64,000 nt of DNA from Apricaphanius iberus (taxonomy: Eukaryota > Chordata > Actinopteri > Cyprinodontiformes > Aphaniidae): contig JAPXFQ010002718.1 in assembly GCA_028564705.1 (NCBI GenBank), positions 124,001 through 188,000 of the forward strand, read 5' to 3'. The notes beneath the pieces are model-generated. The model saw only the letters and a program-made list of their open reading frames with translations, was not told the DNA's origin and searched no databases. This document shows positions 1 to 12,400 of this stretch, piece by piece; positions within the stretch are counted from its first letter, which is position 1; every line of letters begins with the position of its first letter. The translations under genes were made by a program, and so were the position numbers.

Positions 1-370
1 TCAACTCTTGATTGTATTCCCGACTTCTGCTCAACGTGGACTTGAACGGAATCTTCGGAAAATTTCAATGAACATTAAAAAAATCAAGAAAAGCCTAAAA
101 AAGAATCAACTTTGGCCCAGTTCAATCAACAGCTTAAATGTATCGAGTTCAATCAGTTGGATTGTTATTAGCAATAAACCTGAGATATTAACTGAATATG
201 TAACAAAAGACAGATTTTCATCCTGTTATTTTCACAGTAAAGCACTTGTTTGTTAAGGATATAGTGGTTTAAGGACGTCGGATGCATGTGCGCTGCGAGA
301 GGTAAAAGAATTAAATAAAAATCCTAAAGGCCTCCAAGTGAACCACTGAGGCAACTTCCCCCCACTTTTT
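1..370 (-). other. ldlr: ldlr 3' UTR (partial)
   Basis: Sequence downstream of the ldlr stop. I see no AATAAA on the minus strand here, so the transcript probably continues beyond the left edge of the window. Confidence 0.5.
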
Positions 371-427
371 TCAGTTTTCGGTGAAGGAAGGATTGTCTGC
401 CTCTTCGTCCGCGCTCACAATTTGTCT
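371..427 (-). CDS. ldlr: ldlr exon 18: C-terminal tail
   Basis: 57 nt from acceptor ccag, phase 0, to TGA at 373-371. It reads [18 protein letters not shown], matching the position of human RQMVSLEDDVA but longer and carrying an NPSF motif. Confidence 0.82.
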   Translation of the reverse strand, partial: RQIVSADEEADNPSFTEN

Positions 428-3400
428 CTGGATAAACGAAAGAGAGTTAAAAAAAGATGTTAGACAAGCAACGGATTTTACAGGGTAGGTCTCACTGACT
501 TGACATTATCACAGCCTTGGGTTTTGTTCTTTTGTTTTTTTCAGGTTTTGCATGTCACAACCATAAACTTTAGTGTATTTTAACACGGTTTTATGAGATA
601 AACCAATACAAAGTGTTGCAGAGATAACTGTTTTCAACCAATTGTCCCAACAAAAAAAATTGTGGAGCACATTTATTTTATGCTCTTTCAACCAATTTTA
701 GAGTGGCCCATTTGGCAACCTTAGAGACTTACTTTAGGATAAGAGTAACCATCGAGGCTTTGGCTCCTCCAAATGTGTACCTGGTCCTCAGTGGTTTTCT
801 GATAGACAGGGTTGTGAAAGTGAATTGTGTTGGTGTTCTGAAGTCTACAATATCTCCATAGTAGCACGCCCGCGACAGTCACCAGACAAACAATCGCTAT
901 TTGGAAGAGAGAAATATAAAGTGAGGCATGAGAAACAGTTTCTGATGGTTGATAATGATATTATTTGGTATTTCAGGCAGAGTACAATGTGGCAAAACCT
1001 ACCCAGAGGTAGAACAAAGTAAAGAGCTTTAGCTGTGTTGGAGGGAGTTTCTGGTAAAGCTGCAGCAACTTTAGGTGGAACACCTGAGGATAAGATTATC
1101 ACAATGATGTTATCACTGATCTAAGAGCAAAGCTATCTATTGACAGAAATAATCAGAATCCCTATGTTGCCAACTTGCCTGGAGTTGTGACAGGAGCAAC
1201 TGTGGTGGTCTGCAAGATTTTAGGCTTTTCTGGATGAGGCGTGTGCGTCTTCTGTAAAGGTGTGGTGGTCCTGACCGTAGGCCTAGTGGAATGCCGCACT
1301 GGCTTGGTCACTGTTCTGGTGATTATGGGAGCCACTGTAGTAGTACTGAGAACCGGGGGCTTCTGAGTCGTCTTTAGCGTGGTCTTTGGTGGAGTTGTAG
1401 GCACAAGAGGAGGGTGGGTTGTTGGGGTTTGAGACTCTAAAGAAGCTTTAGGAGTTGGAAAAGCTGTAACAGAACGCAGAAAATATGTAGTCATTAATAT
1501 TTTATCTGACAATATTAAACAACTTTCTGTGACGATTTTACTCACCAGGCACACATGTCCTCATATCCCCTGCTAGCATCATATTATCCGGACAGACACA
1601 GGTGTATTTTGGGGGGCGGCTGCCTATTTGGGGGGCAGCTAGGCACATGAATTCACAAGTGCTGTTGGACACCTGGCACCAGTTCCTCCCTGCAAAGGAC
1701 ATTGGTATACAGCTTTAGTTCAGCTGTTTTAAAGATGGACGCTGTCATTAACATTGTCTTAGTTGGGTTGCACACACAAGTGTCACAACCAGTATTCACA
1801 GGAGACACTAACAGGAGCTAGCCTTGCTAAGAGCAACATAAAGAGGAAACCAGTTTAGCTCTATCAGTGATTCGACGGTAGCAGGAGCTAATTAGCCTAG
1901 CTAAGCACAAGACTAAGGCGAAACTGTCTTAACTCAATCAGTGATTTGAAGCTAGCAGGAGCTAATTAGCCTAGCTAAGCACACCACTAAGGGGAAACCA
2001 GCTTAGCTCCATCAATGATTTGACGCTAGCAGGATTTAATTAACCTAGCAAGGGGCAACATTAAGGGGTAACTGGGTGATCTCGAAATCAGTCTATCAGC
2101 ACCAGAAAGGTTTAATAATACATCAGTTTTTTTGTTTGTTTTTCCAATTGTGACCGTTCAGTTTACAGTAAAATCATAAAGTATTCACACTTCTTAGCTT
2201 TTTGAAAAATTGGGTAACCTTACACTCTTCTAAAAAACAGTTTGCATGTCGTTTTCAAAAAGACACAAATAAAATATGTTTTTTAGATACATTTTTACAT
2301 TCAAACATAAGTATTTACACACATGGCTTAACATTTCATTTCAGAGCCTTTGGCAGCAACTACAATTTCAAGATCTCTTGGGCATGTCTCCACAAGCTTG
2401 TACACCTGTTTTTGGATCAGTTCCACATTTTTTTCTGCAGATCCCTCAAGCTCACCAGTGTTTCCCTCAAATAGACGAATGTGTGGCGGTGCGCCACAGG
2501 TTAAATTCCGACCGCCACATATTGCATTTCGTACTTCATTTTTACACTATTTTACGCACACCTACAATAATACCCGACTGCAGCTGCAACACCTCCGCCT
2601 TTCCTCTTTCTCAGACAACTTGTGTCTGCATGACAGCAGGGGGATATTTCTGCAGACAGAGAGTTTGCCCGATGTTTGGATTTAGTCCTCAGCCAAGTGC
2701 AAGCGGGGTGGGATATTAAACTGTTTTTCCGGGTTAGGAGGAGGAAAGCGGGAGAAACCATAAGACACTGCAAACATGGGCATACTTGCCAATCCTCACA
2801 ACTTTGCCGGGAGATTCACGAATTTCAGTGCCCCTCCCGAAAATTTCCCGACATCTGATTGTGTCGCTTATAATGCACACTCCCTGTTTCTTATGGGAGA
2901 GGTATGGAGAATAACATGCCTCATTTGCATTTGACCAAGGAAGGTGCTATGGGGTACAGTTCCCTCATGACATGAAAATCCTTGACCAGTGGGCGGAATT
3001 CACAGTTTTCAATCCAAAATAGGTTACCCACTTGTTTTGTATACGTGATCAGGAAACCAATCAGCTCTCATTAGTGACACACGCTGCAGCAACGACCCGC
3101 ACGTTTTTAGAACGGTCTTTATGTGACTGAAAGAAGCTTAAGTTTCAATTACTTTTTAAATCTTCAGAGTTATTTAGGATTAAAAACTGTTTCAACCAAC
3201 CTCAACTCTTGTTTCCTTTTATTTCCAGTCAATTTTTAGAATGATTAATAAGTTATTATTCCTAAACGTTCAGTGGTGCTGAGCAGGGGCGTATCCAGGA
3301 GGTTATTAAAGAGGGGCTAAAAGGGGCCCAGGGTGGGTCTGGGACTGTAGCACCAAAATAAAAGCAAAGCTTTTCTTCTAGTGGGGACCCAATCTGAGCG

Positions 3401-6400
3401 GGTCACCTTTTAGAGTTTTCAACTGTTAAAAGGACATTTAAAGTCATTTTATTTTGCTAACAATTATGTGACAATGTAGTCTCAAACTTGCTTTTCAAAT
3501 GGCAATTTAAACAATTTAAGTTATTGGTGAAAAATAAAAATAAAATCACAAAAACATTCCAACTTTTCACAAAAGCTTTTTCACAAAAAAGTGGATGGAC
3601 TGTTTAGTTTAACTTACATTATTGTTGTGGAATGTTATTTTGTAAAATAAATAAATACTGTTAAATTCTAGTTAAAATTCAAGTATTTAAAAGTATTTAA
3701 TATTTATTTTTTAAACTCCCCGGCCTGTTTGAATGTCTCCCTAATTCTGAGGTCTCAAGGTTGGCAAGTATGATTTTAACACACAATCACAGATTAAAAA
3801 GTGCTATAAAACATTTTATTCTGAATACAATAGTTTCATAGTGTTGATGTTACTGTAGGTCCCGACCCTTGGCAAACAAGTGATTGCGCAATCTTTAGAA
3901 AGTTAACTATAGTCACAAGCGTGCGGTAACCCCACCACCACACACTGCTTTCAAATCTGTGGGAAACACTGCTCACTCAATATGAGTTGGCAATGTCAGT
4001 AAGCAGGTATTTCTGAGCTTATTCCAAACCCCTCCTCTGTTTGACGGTTTTTCAGGCCAGTAGAAATAATAATATCCCCCCTTCCTCTGAGCTCCAGAGT
4101 AGCCTACTGTAGAGTATGTTTTCTGAAATAATCTCTATTTTTGGCTAGTGGCACCTAACTCTATAGGCAGATTAGTTCCCCATTTTCTGTCACTGGAAAT
4201 CATCCACAGAACTATGCTTTCAACTCAATGGTTCAAAAAGTCTCAGACTGCTATTTATAACACTTTATAAAAATATTTTTTAATTTGGTAATTATGAGAT
4301 TTTTTTAAACAAAAAGAAAGGGGATCATATCAGTGTCAGAATAAGGCTGTAATGGTAATGGTAGTGGGTATTTGAGCTATGATAATCATGAGTTTTTATC
4401 AGTTTACTTTAAAAGTCACATTTATAGCACAAATAACTAGTTTTCCCTGAGAAAACTGACCCATGATTACTTAATTATTCATCATTTTCTCACTTTGAAA
4501 AGACTAGAGTTGGCCAAAACAAGGTTCAGACGCAACAACCCCTTACAAACTCATCAACTAAGCATATTTTCAAACTCCATTTTGATCAGTTTGAGTTATC
4601 TGATTTCAAAGCATGTCGCCGTGGACTTAGACGTCTCTCTGCCCAGCTTTCTAACCATACGGCCAGGCAGAGATTTAAAGAGGAGCGGCAAAAGCAAATG
4701 AGATGGATTAGCAGTGCTTGCTAACAACTAAGAGCATCATGACATGTTACTGTGGAATATCATCTCTTCTGCCCTGAAATTAAGGTACTAGCATGTCATG
4801 ACTGTCATAAATCAATCATACAGCAGCAGCCTACATTCAGAGGCCTTCTTAGATTGGCTGCAGGACTGACTGCTACCAGAGATCCTTCCCCCCCACAGAA
4901 TCATCATCTCCAACAACTTTTTGAAGATACATGGAAGATTATTTGAGATGAAAGGTATTTTTGACCTGAATCGTTGAATTTAAATGTAAAAGTAAAGTTT
5001 GAAAATAGAGTATAACAATTCTGTCCCATTTTCTGTTGTCTAACAAAACCTCATTACATTAAAATACATGGAAATCTGTAAACCTGTGAATACTTTTGCA
5101 CGTAACTGTATTACATATGCAGAGTACTGGTTTCAAGTACATTTGAGTGCATAACTATATCTCATTGGGGATATAACTCTCTTACCAGCAGGTTGTTTGA
5201 GACTATGGTAAAGAACGATGTCCTCAGGAGATGAAAGATGTTCTGCCACTGGTGTGATGTCACCACCAGTGAGCCTGTTGGCGCTGAGGATGGCGTTATT
5301 ACTAACATCTGTCCAGAATACTCGTTCCTAGATTAAACAAAACATAATTTCAAACACTGGGGACATTGTGGAAAGTAATTTGATCATATTTTTTGGTAGA
5401 ATTCAACTAAAAGGATTGGCTTATAAGTTTCTACCTCGAATACAGTGAGTCCCAATGGGTGGGCCAGCTTGTCCTCGTCGATGATCAGGGTGTGCCGACC
5501 GCCGCCTTGCACATCGATACTGGAGAGCGTGTGCAGCTTAGAGTCGACCCAGTAGAGGCGCTGGGTGAGCAGGTCTGAGTCCCGATGGGAGTTGGATAAG
5601 AAGAGAGGAAGAGGGTTTAGACCAGAGAAACCATTAGCATCATTTGTACAGATGAATAAATAAAGAAGCCGAAACCAGATGGGGGCAGGAGTTTACCTAG
5701 TGTGATGCCATTAGGCCACACAATGTTTTCAGTGACCAGAGCAGTGCGGTCTACTCCATTAAGGCCTCCCTTCTCAATCTTCGCAGGATTCCCCCAGTCG
5801 GTCCAGTAGATGAAGCTGCAATGGAAAGCAGTTAAATATGCTGACGGCTGCAGATTGTGGAGAAATAAAAGTGAAGAAATACAAAGAAACATACTTGCTG
5901 TGTGGGTCCACCACAATGCCACGAGGCTTTGATAAGTCTCGGTGAAAGAGAGTTTTGCGGCGGCTACCGTCGGCAGTCACAACGGAAACAGTCTTCCGAA
6001 TGCTGTCGGTCCAGTACAGGTTACCATGGACCCAGTCGAAGGCTATTCCTTCGGGACCATCGATGTCACTACCTATCACTACATGGTGATGAGAGAAGTC
6101 CTCGGCTGAGTCCACTGGAGTCCTGGGTAAACATTTAAAGCAGCGGTCAAGCAAAAGTAAATGGACACAAAATGCAAAAATTTGCTGACAGCAATGTGAT
6201 TTCAGTCTTACTAACTTGTATATTTTTTTCTGGGAAAGGTCGGACCAGTACATCTCTTTGGTGGCTATGTTCATGTCCAGGGCCACCACATTCTTCAGAC
6301 GGGGGATTACTCTTGTGTATTCGCTTTTGTCCAGTGTCATCTTTCTGACTTCATGACGATTGGTGAAAAAAAGGTATGCTATTGTACCTGCAAAACAAAT

Positions 6401-9400
6401 TTCAAGAACTGAAACCCATTATAAATGACTAACTCCTTTTTTCGAAGTATCGGTAAGCACTAACCACACAACTCTACCCCTTTGGAACTATTCCAAAGAT
6501 AGCCAAAGTATTTAATTTAAGTTGAACTTTTCTTATCAAAGCAAATGAGACGTTGGCTTTAGAGGTCACCAAACCAGTGAATAGAGACACCCTGTGTCTG
6601 ATTTATTATTAGTATAAACTCAGCTTTTCTGTGAAGGCCTCAAAGGTTTTCTGGAGAACACCAGTGAGCAAAGTTTATTAGTAACACCAAAAAACACAAA
6701 TGGCAGGTCAAGGAGGAAGTCATGGAGAGGTTTAAAGCAGGAATAGGTTAGAAATGGAGTATGGCACAGCAGCAAACCTACCAACACAACACCCTCTAGC
6801 TAAACAGACACTGGGAGCAGCCAAGAGACAAACGGTGTTACATCCCAAATGAGGATGTCGTAAAGTAAGCCTTATGTCTTGTTCAGGGCTCCACCTTCTC
6901 CATTTTGACTGGCTGCTGTTTCATGAATATCAAGTCAATTATCAATCAATAATGCTCGATAGAATGACTGTGGAGCTATTTTGTCAGCCACATACTAACT
7001 GGGTTGGCTTTCATGCATTTGTTTGGTCAAACTCCTTCTGTAACAAAGAGCTTCCTTTATGTTTACCCTAGTTTTCTCCTGTTCGTTTGATCGTTAGCAG
7101 GGGTGTAAAGAAACACAAAAATTAGGATTCAGTACGTATTGCGGGTTTTAAAACAAAGTTCAATGTTTTCTATACACTTTGATCAAGAAAAACAGATACA
7201 AATGTGTATATGACTTTCTTTTTTTGTTTATGTTGATCATCTTTAAACATAAACCTTTTTTCATTATTTCTTTCCTTTCAATTCCTAAAATTGTATGTAT
7301 TATGTTCTATAACTTAAAAAGGTTGAAAGTATAGAACTGAATGGAGATTTTACTGGATTTAAAAATAAAAAAAATAAAATAAATGAAATATAGTACAAGC
7401 AGACCTAGCCAGAGTAGAAGGCTATATAGGCACTTGAAAACAGTCAGTGTTAATGTTTAGAAATGTTTACACAATAGTCTTTATTTGAAAATGAAAAGCG
7501 ATTAGATGACTTTGGAAGTGTTTGGATATTTTGACCAACGAGTATTCCAGGTGTGCTGCACGGTGGCGCGGTGGTTGTGGGTTCGTATCCCGGCCAAAGG
7601 CCTTTCTGCATGGAGTTTGCATGGTCTCCCTGTGCATGCGTCGGTTCCCTCTAGATACTCTGGCTTCCTCCCACAGTCCAAAAACATGACTTTCAGGTTA
7701 ATTGATCACTCTAAATTGTCCTTAGGTGTGGGTGTGTGCGTGCATGGTTGTTTTCCTGTCAATCTCTATGTGTGGCCCTGTGATGGACTGGTGTACCCTG
7801 CCTCTCGCCCGTTGACAGCTGGATATAGGCACCAGTCCCCCCCGACCCCTTGAGGATGGAGGATGGATAGTATTCCTAATGCACTGACCATTACAGTACA
7901 ACTTTTTTAGTTTATTATATTTAGTTTTCTTTGTTGTACTTCTTTTAGGGATGTTTTGTTTTTTATCTTACAACCTTAATTCTCCCTAAAGCTAAAATGT
8001 CCATCTGTACAGAACCGCGGTTTAAAACGGGCAGAGAATAAACATCTTAAGCGTTATCTGGACTTGTCTTTTACTATCTACCTTTACGTTAGTCCCTCCC
8101 ATACTCTAGACAGGGGACATAACTCTGGAGGAACTGCAGAGATCATCGGCTTATGTGAGACAATATTTTGACAGCACTACTATTTGTGGGGAAACAACCT
8201 TATAGAGCTACAATAGAATGCCAGAGACAGCTAAGAAGCTATGGCGAGACTTGAAAATTGATGTTCATAGATGTTCTCCACCCAAGCTGACTGAGTTTGA
8301 GCTGTTTAAAAAATTTTTTGTCTGGACATGCAAATTTTATATCAGCATTGGAAGTCAAGAGTTAGATAGTATATCGAATATCTGTCAAAAAGCCAATATC
8401 AAACTTTCCTACCTACAGCTGTAATGAAAGGTAGTTGGGGATGAATATAATAGGACACCATGACACTGTACATCTGTCAAATACTACCTTCACAAATGTG
8501 TTTTTAAAATCAACTGGGGAGGGTCATACTGACCAATAGCTTTGCAAGCATGAGTGGCTGGGTCCATCTGATAACCTTCCTCACAGTCACATTTGTAGCC
8601 GCCCATCTGGTTGATGCAGATTTGGCTGCAGGTTTCGGGATTTTCACACTCGTCGATGTCTAAATCAGAGAGGGGGGGGAGTTGAAAAACCAAATGGATC
8701 ATCCTGAGCTAATAAAAATGAGGAGCTCCTTCTTATCTGAAAGCTCAGTCTGTGACAGAGAAAGACAGTAAACAGGTTTCTGGCATCATTTCTCAACCTG
8801 AGCTAAGTTCACAGTCCGACCTAATGTGACTGACAGCGAATTTTGACATTTTGTACTGTCGCTCTCTTGTGTACCTTCACACCGTCGTTTGCCAACCAAG
8901 TTGTACCCGGCTGGACACAGGCACTCGTAGCCGAGCTTCAGATCATTGCAAATGTGAGAGCAGCCCCCGTTGTTGTAGAGGCACTCGTTAGAGCCTGCAG
9001 AAAGAAGAAGGACGTTTATACATATATCATCTATATCTATAATTGCAACTCTCACGCTGCAGACGACACAATTAGATACATGAAGTAGCAATTAAGCGCA
9101 AAGCTTTGAATGAGGAGTGTCGGCTCTTACCGCACTCCCTGAGAGGCTCGTCCGACCAATCCCTGCAGTCACGCTTGTTGTCACATACTCTCTCCATGCT
9201 CACGCACTCCCCGCTGCGACACTTGAACCATTTCGGACCCTCGCAGTGGGTCGCTGGAGATGGGGAAGGAAAAAACGTATCAGATGACAACCGGATTCGG
9301 CTGGTTTTGCGGAAAACAAGAGTAGGAAAAGGGGGACGCGCACCGTTGACACAGCCGACTTCATCACTCATGTCTCTGCAGTCGTAATGGTGGTTGCACT

Positions 9401-12400
9401 GGTTGCTGCCGTGGATGCATGTACCATCACCGCATTCAAACTCATCAGGACGACAGGTGGAATGAGCTGGAGAGAGACGGCACCCGTGTGAGGCTCAGCT
9501 TTATGATTCAAGCAACATAAGTATTTTTTATTATATAGGATAGGTTAGCCTTTTCTCTTTAAAAATATAAATTATCTATAGATTAGAGGTTATCGTTTAT
9601 ATAAAACTTTTTTTTAATGCTACTGTATGTGTGCCAACACACTTTTTCCTGCCACTCAACTTTCCAATAATAAACAGCCCGCCTCTTTGGCAATATATTA
9701 AACGTAAATTAGTTTTATGCCATCTTCTAACACTTTGGGTTTAATCAAATGTAATCACAAATTTGTTTCACTTCTTGAACTTTATCACTAAAACAAACAA
9801 AACTTTTCGAAGATTCCGGATTTGTGAGGGCCTATGTGCACCTGAAGCACAAGAAAACGCAGCTAACTGGATGTCACAATTACCACAGCCAGCTTCATCG
9901 GATCGATCAAGGCAGTCAGTGTCTCCGTCACACTTCCAGCTGACATGGATGCACTCCCCGCTGCCACACTGGTATTCCTGGGAGGAGCACTGGTGGATGG
10001 TAGAACGGGTGGGGGTCCCCGTGGCGCAGTTCTGGGGCCACTCGTCCGAGCCGTCGGAGCAGTCCGAGTCGCCGTCGCAGGCCCACAGCTGGGGTACACA
10101 AACGGTGTTGTTGCACTGGAAGGACGCGCCGCTGCAGGTGATCGGCGGGCAGGAGGCCTCGTCGCTGCCGTCATCACAGTCTAGGTCTTTGTCGCACACG
10201 AAGGCAGAGGAGACGCACTGGCCGCTGGCGCAGTGAAACTCGGAGTCTGTGCACTGCTTGGGAGCTGGGAAAGATAGGAAACTTTCAAACTAAACAAGGA
10301 GTAAAGTAGGACTAATCTAAAGCATGTGCTGTAACAATATGCCTTGTGGCATACTCTTTATATATATATCTACATATATATAGATATATATATATGCATG
10401 TCAAAATTAGGTGTGCATCGATCCGACTTTTACAGTCCCGATATCGATGCATGTGCTTTGCGTATCTGTCCATACCCGATACCGATTTGATACTATTGCT
10501 GAATAAATCAACTTTTTATCTTCCACCTTCCACCTTTCTTGAAGTGACTAAAGGCACCAGGCTTTACAAACTAAACACAACTAAGACAAATTAACAGTTG
10601 CAAAATATAAAATCACCATTAAACTAAAATTTAAAGTGAAAAATGAAAACATTTTTGTAAAGTTATTGCAGATTTACCACGTTTTAAGTATCGGCTGACG
10701 GTATTGGTTAACTTTAAACGATACCGATACATGTGAATTAGACAGTATGCCAGTGTCGGTATTGGTGCATCCGTAGTCAAAATGACTGCTCATAAACATC
10801 CAGACACGTTGCAGCAGAACAACTTCAAAAAGGTTCAGAATGCCAGAAATGGTTTGTGCATTCAAAAGATTCAATTCTGGTTCCAAAATAATGCAACACA
10901 AACACTCGCACAACATAAATAGAGATGAAGATATTTTAAATAAGATAAAAGCCAAATATTATGAAAATTAAGTTCAAAACTGTCTGCTTTCCTGGTTATT
11001 TATACATTTAGTATCCCACAAAAAGAAACCTGCACATATTTGAATGGAAAAATGCTTCGAGTCCAACGGGTTACTTTTCTGTTAAATAAACAAAAAACTT
11101 TAATCTTTCAATATCTAGTGCATGGTTTCCCACACATAGATGAATGTGTGGCGGAGCGCCACAGGTTAAACTCCGACCGCCACATACTGCTTTTCGTACT
11201 CCTTTTTTACGGTATTTTACGCACACCTCCAATAACACCCGACTGCAGCTGAAACACCTCCGCCTCTTCCTCTTTCTCAGACAGCTTGTGTCTACGTGAC
11301 AGCAGGGGGATATTTCTGCAGGCCATTGGCGTAGATGTGCCAGGGCCACCCAAAGAACCAGCTGGCACACCCAGAGAGAGAGAGCGGTGACGAAAGACTC
11401 GTCAGATTAGTTTTCACACCTGCCTCTGACCACTTTACGGGATGCGCAGATTTTATTTTTTATTTTTTAACTCTATGCACGGAGTCTATAGGACCTGGAT
11501 TTCAGGTTAATAAATTATATCCGTTATTTATCCCGCTTCTCCTTGAAGGGTTGCGGGGGGTCTGGTGCATTTCTCCAGTGGTTATCGGCTGAGAGGCGCA
11601 GTGCACCGTGGACACGTCGCCTTTCCATTCACCTCAGTGCGCCCGGGTAGACGTGCTCCAGCCCGTTGCGCGCCACAAATGAGTGGCGCCTGCATGCAGT
11701 TTAACACCTCCTCCCGTAGTTTACAGGTCAGCAAATGGTTCGTTCCGAGAGTCTTTGACTTATGGTCCCTACAATGGGAGAAATATTTCCTAATATTAAA
11801 CTTTTTGTCTGAAAGTAATAACGTAATTGCAATATCCAGTGGAGCGAAGTGCGGATTCTGCCAACAGTTCAACAGCTATGATTAAAAAAACTTCAAAAAC
11901 GTAAGGCCAATAACTTCTGTAACAATCAGACTATTAGATTACAAAAAAAGAAAGACAAAGCGAGAACTTTCGTTCCATGCCATGAAGGAACCGCATCATA
12001 TAGGCCTATTCTAATGATAGCGCAAGCCTTTATTTTCATATTTTATCTGTAGTTCTCTGGTCAGCTTGTTTTGATGGAACACTACTTTACAGATACTATT
12101 AAATAGGTATAAATTCGTCAAATTATTGGTGGAGACAGCCCCAAAATTTCCCCCAAGATGAACAGTTTGCTTCGCAGTTTGCTGGTGTACACACAATGTC
12201 TTTTTTCTGGCTACGCCACTGCTGCAGGCGGAGAGTTTGCCCGATGTTTGGATTTAGTCCTCAGCCAAGTGCAAGCTGGGTGGGATATTAAACTGTTTTT
12301 CCGGGTTAGGAGGAGGAAAGCGGGAGAAACCATAAGACACTGCAAACATGGGCATACTTGCCAATCCTCACAATTTTGCCGGGAGACTCCCGAATTTCAG

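Noticed and set aside
1813..2100. CRISPR-like tandem array
   Set aside because: Units are contiguous 70-74-bp repeats without unique spacers, in a vertebrate intron.
9863..10184. Alternative frames across ldlr exon 4
   Set aside because: Shadows of the three class A modules; only the cysteine-rich frame has splice phases and homology.
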